Origin: Oreocharis arfaki | Taxonomy: Eukaryota > Chordata > Aves > Passeriformes > Paramythiidae | Reading direction: 5' to 3' | Assembly (NCBI GenBank): GCA_013398015.1 | Contig: VZRR01005769.1 | Coordinates: 248,001-312,000, forward strand | DNA length: 64,000 nucleotides | Shown here: positions 1 through 34,306 of the stretch, piece by piece | How the letters are laid out: every line of letters starts with the position of its first letter | How positions within the stretch are numbered: position 1 is the stretch's first letter | Program-made: the position numbers and the translations under genes | Notes under the pieces: generated by a model | Database searches by the model: none | What the model saw: only the letters and a program-made list of their open reading frames with translations | Told to the model about the DNA's origin: nothing

Positions 1-185
1 GCTGGAAAGCCTGCATTCAGGTACTGCCTGACTAGAGAAAGAAGAGGCTATATAACAACTGAATTTTTGAAATCCTGAATTGGGAATTGTGTCATCTTTG
101 GTATTGTTCTGGGTTTGGTATGGTGGTTTTCAGGGTTTTTTTAATGTACTTTTTATTGATATAAACTTGTCTTGTGTCCTGACAG

Positions 186-23838
<23,653 letters not shown>

Positions 23839-24320
23839 TGTTGCTATCCTGCAGGTATGATTGTAAGGAGATCATTGCTGTCACTGTTTGGTGTGTTCCT
23901 GTGGGAAGAGGCAGGCCTGTGCCTCCATAATTGGTCACTTGGCAGCCCCTGTTTTTCTGCTGTTTACAACATCACCAGTGCCATGTCATGAGCGTCAATG
24001 AAAATGCCTATAGATATTTCAAGCTCATGTCATTACGACATTTCTTAAAACTTTACTAAAAGAATGAGTGAAGTATTGCTGAAATGTGGAGAATTGGTTG
24101 GGTACCATGCTTTTTTTTTCCCCCTCCCCTTTCACGTTTGCAGTTGATGTTTTTTAATGTATCTTAAGACAAAGTAAAAAAAAAAATCACACAAAAATCC
24201 TAAATATTGTAATATGACAGATAACCTAATAATTGTATCTACATTAAAATGTAAAAAAAATGATGAACATGATACTGCTGCTTGTCAAATAAAAAAATAA
24301 AGTTATATAATGTGTCTCGA
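23839..24320 (+). other. CUL2: CUL2 3' untranslated region (proximal form)
   Basis: It runs from just after the TGA to about 20 nt past the first poly(A) signals. It has several A-runs and is AT-rich, with no conserved open frame. The end point is inferred from the hexamers and the following GT-rich bases. A longer 3'UTR using AATAAA near 25,507-25,529 or 26,023 is possible, because only non-coding AT-rich sequence lies between. Confidence 0.7.
24288..24301 (+). terminator. CUL2: Twin overlapping poly(A) signals of CUL2
   Basis: AATAAA occurs at 24288-24293 and again at 24296-24301, about 450 nt after the stop codon. TGTGTCT follows at about 24311, a plausible downstream GU-rich element. Two canonical hexamers in 14 nt next to a GT-rich stretch make this the likeliest main cleavage region. 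Confidence 0.7.
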
Positions 24321-26293
24321 ATGATTGTAGAGCTGGATATAGCATTAATGTCTGTAAATATTATTCAGGCCTGAAGAGTAGAAATAATGTTACGTGTTTG
24401 GGTTTTGGATAACCTCAGAAGTAGGTCTGACATAACAGCTGATTTATATAAAACTGAATACCAGGTATGTCATGTTTGATGTGATTATAAAAAATATTTA
24501 TGGTTAAGTGCACATCTTGTTTTCTTGAGATTAGGCTAATTTACATTCTCGGTGCCTGAAGGCCTCCTCTGTGTCTGTTAATCCCACACTGCAGGAATAC
24601 GTTACAAGAGAAAATAAACTGACGTTTGAGGGGATTTAAGTGTTGTGTTCACAGTTAGAAATAGTTATCACAAACATCAAAGATAGAGTTCAGTGGCTTG
24701 TGAAACCACGTTCTTAATGGGAAAGCATATAGCAGACTGGTAACAGAAAAATGTTTTTTCTCCAATGTATTGGGTAGAAACACTACATGGATGGGTATCT
24801 ATGTTTGTTTCCACATAAACTCATACTGCTTGTTTCTTGTTTTCCCTTCTGACTCCCATGGTTGTTTTTATCATGTTTTGTTTTCCTCTGCCCCAATTAG
24901 ATTTCCAGCTGTTAGGGTGAGACAAGAAATCCGCAGGCTATTTCATGTCCTGTGTTGTTCATCAGGGTTGGCATGGTGACCATTCACTCTCAAACAAGCA
25001 AACTGCAATTTTAAAAGGTACTAACTCTACCACTGGAAGTGAATGGAGTTTAAGTGCATCGAGAGTTTGAACACACTGAATGCCTGCTGCAGAAAAGCTT
25101 CCTCGTGGCTATGCCTGCAATTATGATTGACAGGATAAATATGAAGTTTAAATGTTCTATTTTTGCCAGATTTATTTGTGTGCATATAAAAATACATATG
25201 TAGATATAAACTATTTGCAGTATTTTTTTAGATTGTGTAGTATCACCTGCTAAAAATCCACATATCAAGAACTAATTTTAAAGAAAAAAAAACTTTTGGA
25301 GGGAGCTTTTTACTCCTTTTTTCTTTTTCTAGTTCTTCACTAGAAAGAGGTTTCTCTCCAACACTCAGATTGTTGCTGTCTCTTATTTCTTAAGTGGTAT
25401 TGCGTTCCTATGCTGTCTAGAGAATATAGGAAACTTTCTATGGTTAACTAGGAAATGCATCAAGAAGTGGTGCTATGTTTTTTTGATGTGGATTTTGCTA
25501 AGGATGAATAAAGGGCACTAAACAATAAAGGGCACTAAACATTCCTTCCATATTTATAGTGTTTTATCCCACTACACTAAGATCTAGATTTTATACGTGG
25601 ATTTACATCTTAAAGAAGTGAGGTTTTTTAACTGATTGTAAATAGTGCAGTAAATCTGTCTCAAGTGTTAGTTTAGATTTGTCTGTGTGGTGGAAGGCAG
25701 CACAGTTGCTTATACTGTCCCCAGGTGTAGTAAACAGGAGACGCATCAGCATAGATTTTGACTGGAATGACTTTTAATCTATTTCAGTGTGGAGCATTTC
25801 TGTGCTTTATAAAAAAAAATAATTAATTACGTTTTAGGACAAAAAATAGGGGCAGTATTCTATTATATAATACAAAAAAAAGGAAAAAATATTGCCTGAA
25901 TGCTGAATTATCAGATCCTTTCTCCAGAAAACAAACTAACACTGACACCAAAGTTTCTGGAAACAAATGTGTTTTATCTTGTAACTTGTATTTGAGTCAA
26001 CATATTATAAGCTTGTTCATAAAAGGGTTAATAAAGGCTTTATTTAAATATAGATTGCAGTAGCAAAATTTTAAGGCTGAGTTTGAAGAAGGCTTTACCA
26101 ATTTATTTTCAGAATCATTTCACAGACAACACAAGAACTTCACTGCTCTAGCCCAAACGTGCAAAGTTTTAGCATTACCTTATCTCTGAATTTTTGCATA
26201 CCTAAACCATCGAAAGTAGTATTTTGGGTTTTAGATCAGCATGCTGCTGAGTTGAGACATGTTCAGTGAGTTAAAAATATTCACCTATTTCAG
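24321..26293. other. Region between CUL2 and an unknown exon cluster
   Basis: This is AT-rich sequence of 2 kb with no recognisable gene. It contains the 17-bp tandem repeat at 25507-25540, whose copies carry AATAAA, and another AATAAA near 26,023. These could serve a longer CUL2 3'UTR. No convincing upstream exon for the 26,294 cluster was found here. Confidence 0.6.
25507..25540 (+). repeat. 17-bp tandem duplication carrying AATAAA twice
   Basis: The unit AATAAAGGGCACTAAAC occurs at 25507-25523 and again at 25524-25540 without mismatch. Each copy starts with a canonical poly(A) hexamer. It lies about 1.2 kb past the proximal CUL2 poly(A) signals, so it may offer a distal cleavage site. Confidence 0.9.
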
Positions 26294-27515
26294 TGCAGTT
26301 GGCATCCCCAGATGATGTCTTTCATAATTACACACAAACTCAGTCTTTTTGGTGCCTCTTAGGAGATGTGGTTATACCTGGGAAACATTTTGAATTCTAC
26401 TTTATAAATCACACCTTCCCCCTCAGGAAGAAAGTAGTGCAAAATTCAGACCCCTGTAGCTGGGTTATGTCAGTGAAATCGTCGCTGGCACACAGGGATG
26501 CAGTTTATAGTGTAGAGCTTCAGCCTGGCAGCCGATACCTCTGGCAAGTATAGGTTCAAAATATAAAGTGCTAATGGGTATTAACAGGAGGGGCAAACTG
26601 TAGAAAGAGAAGATTGCAAAAAATGCCATAGTTTCGATTTTTTACTAGAAGAAACTGGTAGAACTGTACTGCTTTTTTTGTTTGTTTGTCATAAGCCTAT
26701 TGACGTGTATGACCTGCTGGTATATAGGAAGCCATACAGCTGAGTCTGGAAACATAATGGTTTCGTACATCTCATACATACCTAATATCAAAATGCGTTT
26801 TACCTCTTCTATTGGGTACTACTAACCATTCTTACACTAACTGAAAGTGTATTTCTATGATGTTTTAATTTGTGATTGATTGTCTAGTTCTAGGAAAGAC
26901 AAGTGTGTACCTGTTTTTTATTATGTTCATGCACACAAGGCAGCCAGAGCTATGAAAGACAGTTAATCACCATAACATAAGCTGTTTGCAAAGCAGAGAG
27001 TATCATTACTTTTAATGAGTACATCACCTTTCCAAAAAAACAGAGTACAGAAATTGGGCAATGGAGAAATAAATTTCATAAACTGATACCTTTCAGTTAT
27101 GTTTAGAAAGATGTGTTTTATCCTTAAAAATTGACTTTAAAACAAGTACTGCAACATAGTATTGATTATTGAGTATAAATTCTTTGTACTCTAGGGCAAA
27201 TATGTTAGGACTGTCCTTTTTACAAATATGGTAAGTACTTAGAGTTAATTAATCTAAGATATCATGATGTATGAAAACATATTCTCCAGAAGCAATTGTT
27301 CTTGCACTGATTATTTCCTCTTATTACAAATCTGAATTTGTCTTTATGTGTTTTTGTTAAGTTGTACTGAGCTTCTGATCTGATAATAAAACAGCATTTT
27401 TCAATTTTTTCAGGGAAGAGGAAGGATCAAAAAAGTGTTTGAGTATAATCATTTTAAAACAGTGCAAGACTTTGATAAACCCATGTGGGAAGAAAATATC
27501 AGGCAGCAAAAGTAG
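26294..27515 (+). CDS. Unknown 3'-terminal three-exon gene fragment
   Basis: Three exon-like blocks are seen. Block 1 (26294-26547, 254 nt) has acceptor CTATTTCAG and donor CAA|GTATAG. Block 2 (27195-27230, 36 nt) has acceptor ACTCTAG and donor ATG|GTAAGT. Block 3 (27414-27515) has acceptor TTTTTTCAG and ends in TAG. All join in phase 0 and give about 130 residues. Block 1 has alternating hydrophobic residues suggesting a beta-sandwich (FWCLLGDVVIPGKHFEFYF, then YSVELQPGSRYLWQ). It also has two N-glycosylation-type motifs, NYT and NHT, and two cysteines. The tail is basic and charged, ending in KPMWEENIRQQK. No transmembrane segment or known catalytic motif is seen. Entry phase at 26,294 needs one base from an earlier exon, which I could not find; the gene may start inside or before CUL2, or this may be a relic. 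I do not recognise the family. The exon joins are predicted, not observed. Confidence 0.4.
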
Positions 27516-30020
27516 AGGTAGATGAGAGGCTGGCTGTTTGGCATCTGGCAGTCATGTGTTGGTGCTGTTCCCACCAGCTGTCCCAGGAGCACAGCACAAG
27601 ACATGAAAGCTCCCTTAGTCTTCCCCGTAAGCCCAGCCTTGCGTATGCATCTGGGAAGGACTAAACCTCAGTAGTAGTACAGCGCAAGCCAAAAGGTGTT
27701 GTTAGTCACTTCTAAAACAGTTCCAGTAATTTAGGAAATTACTTCCACCGTTCATGTCTACACTCTTTTTAGGGCCCCTGTGACTGAAAGCTGAGTGGTG
27801 ATTTAAGCAAAACTGAAATACTCATTTGGTTGTTTTGGCTGGAGTAAGAAGCAGCCGGCATTAACACCATCATAAGTTCTTCCTCCTCAGCTGAGGAAAG
27901 TGCTGGGTGCATGCATTACTAGTCTGTTACAGATCAGGTACAGACTACACTTTTACCACTCGCTGTATGTGAACCCTTTTCTAGAGCTTCTGGGTTAGCT
28001 GGAAATCTCTGGTATTTTACAGAGGAGTGCTGTATCAGCTTTGTGTGTCCTTCCTTCCACTCTTCCACTGAGATAAATAAAATCACACACTGATGTTCTA
28101 TGAAATTTGCTCTCCAAATCTTTGATGTTGTTGTATACCATGAACAGAAAATCATGTATTTTAGGAGTACAGGAAGTAATGTAGGACAAAATACTTGCCA
28201 ATGTCTGTGTAGCCACTGGCTAAGTTGACAAAGGCATCGGTTCTTTCAGTCTGACTCTTATCCAACCAGAGATTCGATACATTAGTGTTTACAGGAGCAG
28301 TGGATGCATAAGGAGATTGTTAGGCATGTTCCCATCTGAAAGAGGCCTTGTTCTTAACATAATCACTGAATGGCAAACACTGTAATTATCACCTTTTTGT
28401 GAAGCTGGTGGTTCTGATGTGTGTCAAACTGGCTTTTTCCAGCAGCTGAGAACAGTAGTAGTGTAGCTGTCAACAGTTAGTAAAGAGGAGTGATTTGAGG
28501 GCAGTCTTGAAACTTGGCAGATTGCTGTTGCCAGTCTTTTAATGTTGGTTATATAATCTATAACCTGCTAGGTATATATGATAAAAATTGCAGTACTTCT
28601 CTGGTAGTATTTCACATTATATTAGACAGTTTCAGTTGTTTCGTAAGATGTACTTGGTCTGTTTTCTTAAAAGCTCTACTCATGGGTCCATTTTCCTTTT
28701 TTCTTTCCAGTCACCAGCTTAATAGAATTTGTGATCACCAGAACCTGAGTTTGAGAGAATTAAAAAAATGTGTGAAACGCATGATTACTGTGTACTCATC
28801 TGTATATTTGAAGCCAGTTATGGGATTTGTTTTAAGAAATGCCAGGCATTTGGCTCCTTCAGAGTGGTGAGACACATGGAGTGAGGTGCTGCCTGGAGCT
28901 AATCCAGAGGGAGCTGTCAGTGGAAGGGTGAGAATGAACTGCTGATCCTTACGCTTCGGAATTTGACGCAGTGCACAGGATCCAGCACATCACATGCTGT
29001 CTTCAGTGGTTGTTCTCTTTTAAAGAGAGGCACAAGCAGTGGTGCCAGTGGGCATTCAAGAAAGATGAGACTTGGCCTTTTTGAATCTGTCTTGATTCTT
29101 TCCTTGACCAGAGTAGTGCTCCAGTCTTAATCAATAAGGCAAGCAGGGCCTGCCACCTCTCTTGGATGTGTGCAAACTTAAACTGGCTTGAAGGTAAATC
29201 AAAGAGGATGAGCTCTGACCTGCTTCCCAAGGCTTTTTGAGTATATTTCATTGCAGTATTCAAGGGACTAGAAAACAATAATTTAGACAAGGGACCTGTA
29301 ATTTAGTCATTAATATATTCCTGTGGGAGCTGGGGCTGGGGGTGGGGGTTCCCATCGATGGGTTGGTAACTGAAGAGCCATCTGCTTCTCAGTGCAGAAG
29401 GAAAGCGGCAGTGGCCAGAATTCTGTATGCAATCTGCATCCTCTGTGCTGGTTGATGTTCATAATAGACATAAATGATAACTAGTAATCTAGATAGCAGT
29501 AATGAATATTTGAACATTTAAGTTTAGGGGTCATCTCACCATCTGGCAGCTCAAAAAGACTTGGAAATTGGGCTTTCAAAACTACGTTCGTGGCTTTGCC
29601 CATATGTTCTGCCCGACTGCCATCTGAAGCCATGAAAAGGAGTCATGTGACACTCATCTGTAGCCTTGTCTCAGTGATTCCAAGTGAAATTCTCCCTTCC
29701 CCCAAGTGGGTGTCTGCTGGCACATGTTTTAGTGTACTGGTAATGGTGTATCTAAGCCTTACTGTAGCCACAAATTGAAGAGAATAGATGTACACCCACA
29801 AAACATTCCCTGCTTAAAATCTGAGTCATGGCTGTGATTCAGAGATGTGCCCATTGCAGCTGGTGCGAGAGATTTGGGGAGATGTAACATTCCTCTTGGG
29901 AACAACAGTAGTCTGATTTTGGGCTAAGGAAACCATCCATCTGCATGAAAATAGGCTCTAGCATTAAAAAAACCCTCTATACATGGAGAATACCCCACAA
30001 ATTAATACCTGTCATCCATC
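27516..30020. other. Intergenic sequence, nothing recognised
   Basis: Unique, moderately AT-rich sequence. Open frames (for example 28,514-28,870 on + and 29,003-29,290 on -) have no protein-like motif or splice bracket. It may include the 3'UTR of the unknown fragment ending at 27,515, but no clear poly(A) hexamer lies soon after that stop. Confidence 0.6.
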
Positions 30021-30162
30021 CTGGAAGAGTTCAAGGCCAGACTGGATGGGGCTCTGAGCAACCTGGTCTAGTGGAAGGTGTCCCTGCCCATGGCAGTGAG
30101 ATTGGAACTAGGTGATCTTTAAGGTCTTTTCCAACCAAAACCTTTATATTATTCTAAGATTT
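30021..30162 (+). mobile_element. CR1 LINE, 3'-end fragment
   Basis: The sequence reads GAGTTCAAGGCCAGACTGGA, then CAACCTGGTCTAG, then GTGATCTTTAAGGTC and TTCCAACC, and ends with a degraded ATTCTA motif. This is the standard 3' terminus of avian chicken-repeat-1 retrotransposons, the most abundant interspersed repeat in birds. It is 5'-truncated, as is normal, and carries no reverse transcriptase. Confidence 0.92.
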
Positions 30163-30375
30163 TTAAGTGAAGTAATTGAGAAACTGCACTAGCTGCTCCT
30201 CAACCCTCTTTCCTCATGGCAGTACCCTTGCCTGTTTTGGATGCTCTCTCTCCTTTAGAACGCTGGGCATTCAATTTCTTAAAATATGTATATTAAAGGG
30301 TATGTGTAGTTTGACAGATAAGATGGGAGAGAAATGGAGCTTGTGCCACTGAGCACGGCTGGTATTAAGTCAGTG

Positions 30376-30700
30376 GGAAGGGGCGGGTGGGGCCGTGCTC
30401 CGGTCCCGAGCAACAGCCCGGCAGTTGGGCAGCAGAGTGTGGAGTTTTGCATGTGGACTGGCAGACCCTCTTTATTCTTTCCCACACCCAGGCACAACCT
30501 TTGAAATGCAGACTTGACAGGCAGAGCTGGAATATCTGCTCCTTCCCTTCCTGGTACAGCTCCCGTGCGCGTAAGGGCCGCGTGTCCGGACAAGCCTTGC
30601 TTTGCCAACAGAGTCCATAGGGAGCGGTAGCGCCGTCACCCTTCGGGCAGCGGGGGAAGGCGCAGGGCTGGCCGGGACGCGGCCGTGGGGATTTGCAGGT
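30376..30700. promoter_or_regulatory. CpG-rich patch, possible CpG island or promoter
   Basis: I count 5 CpG in the first 45 bases and 16 between 30,563 and 30,690, in surroundings almost free of CpG. The sequence is GC-rich with SP1-like GGGCGGG at 30381. Unmethylated CpG clusters usually mark promoters or enhancers. No coding gene starts here, so a non-coding RNA promoter is possible. Long open frames over it on both strands are a by-product of high GC. Confidence 0.45.
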
Positions 30701-32269
30701 GGCAAAGGAGGCTGTGATCTGCATGGACTTAATTTTAGTAGAGGGACAAGGATCAGAGACTCTGTGCATAAAAATGCCAGGAAGCATGGGATAAACTTCT
30801 TAATCGTTTCTTAGCAGAGGTGGCTCAGGAAACTGTAGGTTATGTGGGTCATTTACAGTGGCAAAGATGAAAATATGACAGGTAAAATAGCTGCTTTATG
30901 CTCAGATTTGCCTTCTACTTTTCATTTGGCTGTTGGTTTATAAATCCTTCTGTAAAATAAAGTACAGACTTTTGAAAAGTAGATCTTCAAGAAGTTTATT
31001 TTGGAAGGGTTTTTTTCGTGGAATATTTAATCCACATTTCCTGCTAATGTGCCCTCTGGGCTTTGCATCCTTCAGAATTCCCTTCCACACTGTCTAAAAT
31101 GGTCATTGTGGTTTTGCAGCTCTGCAGCAGTGGTTGGCTGGCTGAGCTCCAGACACAGGAAAGTTGTTTCTCTTTGCAGGGGCTGTTCTTGCTATGTCCA
31201 CCTCCTCACTGTGACCAGCTCCTTTTGTGCCACATCCTTCTAGGCTCTGGTGCCTTCGTGGTACGTTTTGTATATGGAAATTTTACATATCGCCTTAACA
31301 CTGTTTTTTAAAATCTGTGCTTAAAAAGGTATGTCACGAGTTTCTACTCCTCTGTCTGCTTCTGTAGCGAGTGGTTTGGCCTAGCCTGCCTTAGAATGTG
31401 ATTTTACTACTGTCATACTTATGTGAGCTCCTGGATACTTAAACCAGGTTTTCTTCAGGAGTTTGCTATGGTTATGTCTGCTTTTTTAATTATGGAACTA
31501 AAAATCCCATTAAACCTTGTCCATACAAACTAAAGTTTTGATACCATTCCTATAGAGCACTGAAAACCAGCAATTAGTGCTTCATGGGCTAGAGAGTAGT
31601 ATTTTGAATTAACTTTTTGTTGTCCTTAGAAATCCTTTGGGGGATATATTGCTCATTTTTTGAATGTACAATATGCTTGTGTAAACTTCCACTTAGCTAC
31701 ATGCTAGTTAAAGTATGGACAACGTAAATGCAAACTCCTCTTCAAGCTACCGCGTGAAGTGATGGAGGGAGCAGCTGTGACAGAACATCTCTGTATTCAG
31801 ACTCTGCTGGAGGCTACAAAGGCTTTCAGAAATTTTAGAGCAGTTACGTTTGTTGGCAACTGGTCTAAAATTAATATTTTTAGGTTAAGTTGCAGCATGG
31901 AAGGGAAATATCCTTCCACCATTCTAGTTTTGCACAATGAGATTGCTCTTTACTCAGCAGGAACACTGGCTGATTGGGAAAATTTAGGGAAGGTGACAGC
32001 TCTCAAACCTGCTTGTAGCAGTTCTCATCTTCCCTGGAGCCACTATTGCAATGTGATTCCCCTGCTAGCTCCGAGCAGCAGGATTAATTGTGGCTGTGGG
32101 AAACGTGGGTGCTTTCCTCAAAATGTTACCACAAAATCTCTGCTGGTTTAGAGACTTTGCAGCCCTAGTGACGAGGGTGGGGGGACCAGCGTGGCCATGA
32201 ATTCTGCTGAAGAGGTCGAATATTGGGGAAAACAAATACGCAGAAATGGAATTGTATTGCTTCTCCCTG
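30701..32269. other. Intergenic sequence, nothing recognised
   Basis: Mixed-composition unique sequence. Open frames at 31,049-31,311 and 31,759-32,151 on + show no domain or conserved motif. Confidence 0.6.
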
Positions 32270-32450
32270 GTCAGATTGAGGCGTGCGGGGTGTCTGAGCC
32301 TGTTCCTGGAGCAGAGGCCCCCCCGCTGCAGCCTCCTGCCAGCAGAGGTAGCTGCGGCGGCTGAGCTGGGTAGAGGGAGAGCCTCGCTCGGTCCTGCGGG
32401 TCCCAGCGGCAGCTTCCCACAGCAGCAGCAGGCACTTCCTAGCGGTGTGT
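32270..32450. promoter_or_regulatory. Second GC-rich, CpG-bearing patch
   Basis: About ten CpG in 170 bases with CAG-type repeats (AGCAGCAGCAGG near 32,420). It is weaker than the patch at 30.4-30.7 kb. It may be a small CpG island or just a GC-rich stretch. Confidence 0.3.
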
Positions 32451-32659
32451 TCTAGGAGAGGAAACGTTCTCTGGTATGGAGTCAGAATTTAGCAGTTGCT
32501 GCAAGCAAGGTGAGCTGTCCGGGGCCCAGCAAGGAGAGCTTGGATAGCTCAGGACATGAACAGAATGAAACTTGTGCACACATGCTTAGAAGCTGGGAAG
32601 ACAGAGTTCAGCTGCTGCCATGCTCTTAAGATTTTAGGGAATGGGATTGGTATCCTTAG

Positions 32660-32745
32660 GACTGTCCTGTGAAGGCCAGGAGCAGGACTTGGATGATCCT
32701 TGGCTGATCCTTGTGAGCCCTTCCTGTTCAGGGTATTCTATATGA
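32660..32745 (+). mobile_element. CR1 LINE, 3'-end fragment with internal duplication
   Basis: It matches the CR1 3' terminus: GTCCTGTGAAGGCCAGGAGC, then GGACTTGGATGATCCTTG, then GTGAGCCCTTCCTGTTCAGG, then TATTCTATATGA. The GATGATCCTT step is partly duplicated (TGATCCTTGGCTGATCCTTG). It is a truncated, diverged copy and non-functional. Confidence 0.85.
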
Positions 32746-34264
32746 CTTCAATGTTCCGAATGAATATTAGGACCCTGCTGTGATGCATTTCTGCTGAGAC
32801 AGCTGCAATCTTTTAGCAAATTTGGGTGGGAGGGGAAAAAGGATAAGGTGCTTTGCATCTCAATCAAATGTCTTCTCCATGCAAGCACAACGCATCTTGC
32901 AGAAAAATGTACACTGCTTTTCCATTGGAATCCCGTGTAGACGTAACCATTTGTTGTACGAAGAGGAGGCTGGGGAAGCATCGCCGCTTTTGGAAGGTGT
33001 TTGTCATCCTCTTGCCAAGACAGAGAGAGAGGTGCTAAGAAACAAGACGGGTATGAAGCTGTTCACAGACAAATCACTGTTAGATTAGAGGGGCCCTATA
33101 GAGGTGGGGAAAGATACTTATGTTTAGGGGTTTAAGGGTGTAAGAAATGGAGAAATAGGCAGATGCAGAGATAACGGTGCCGGAACATGTTGTGTGTTTT
33201 GATATGTGGTGCATCAATTTCGTGTAGGACAGGAAAAAAACCTGCAATTCATCAGCTGAGTATTTTTTAAGCACAAGTAGTAACTGATGATGATGAGAAA
33301 CTCCGTAATATACTCCTTTCTTAATATCCTCATTCCTTGTGTTCCTGTTAGCTGCTTCCTCAATCCCAAACCTGCTTTCTTTGAGTTTTGTGTGAAATAT
33401 CTGACAGTGTGAGTTTTTGAAGCCTTATTGAAAATAAAGGGCTCCTCAGCTGAGGACGTTGTGTGTGAGTTGAATGGGAGATCTAAACTTGGCTTGAGGA
33501 GGAAGCTGGAAATAGTGAAAGCAATGAGAGTTACAGGTGCAGATACCACACTTCCTTTCCCAGCATTTTGAAATGGGTTAGCAGTGCTGTTATGTGAGTT
33601 CCAAGCGAGCAGGAGAGAATGGGAGAAGCCCTGAAGCAGAGAAACAGATTGGGAATGGAGCCAGGAATCTATACTTGTCTTACTATTTGAAACAGGCTGC
33701 AGCTAATTGGGGAGGGGGGGAAAATGTGACAGCAGAAAATGGGTATAATAAATCCTGTTATTTGAAGGCTGGTGCTGCACCACTTAATGCCTCCTTACTG
33801 TTTTGAGATTTCTGTCTGAAAGCTGTTTGCTTTTTTTTTTCTGAAGTCTTTATGGGTTTGTGGTTTTTTCCTATTTTTTGTGGCAGAAACAAATATTAAG
33901 AAAGGATTTTTAGATGCCTGGATACAGTAATCTAGTTGGAATATATAGGGCAACGCGATAGTAAGAAGATTTAGGTATTTTAACCTTTTATGTTACAGAA
34001 TACTTGTCTTCATAGATTCATCACCATGGCAGGTGGTGCTGTGGATCTGAAGAAATGTCGGGACTCATCTGGGAGCAGAATTTTGCCCCAGGTAGCCAGG
34101 AAATGAGAGTGTGCTTTCAGTCTGGCCTCGTGGGGTCCTGAATTCCCTTGTGTTCAGCAGCTTCGGTAGCAGGGTTGGAGAGGCCTCGCTCCCAGGCGAA
34201 CCTTTAGCAAGGTGCCCCTAAGAAGCTGCTTTGGATTGCCTCAGGCTCGGTGTAGAGAACTGAA
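32746..34264. other. Intergenic sequence, nothing recognised
   Basis: Unique sequence of mixed composition. Several overlapping open frames on both strands (32,748-33,549) have no gene-like features. Confidence 0.6.
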
Positions 34265-34306
34265 CCTGGGTCTTCTCCTTCCTGGAGAAGAAGGAGAAGA
34301 CCCAGG
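34265..34306. repeat. Perfect inverted repeat, 17-bp arms, 8-nt loop
   Basis: The left arm CCTGGGTCTTCTCCTTC (34265-34281) is exactly complementary to the right arm GAAGGAGAAGACCCAGG (34290-34306), with loop CTGGAGAA. It is too short for a usual microRNA precursor. A partly repeated TAATCTC segment follows at once. It may come from a local templated replication error. Confidence 0.95.

Noticed and set aside
30279..30787. Overlapping 77-140 codon frames on both strands
   Set aside because: These are explained by the CpG-rich patch, which lacks stop codons in all frames. Proline/serine-rich translations look random.
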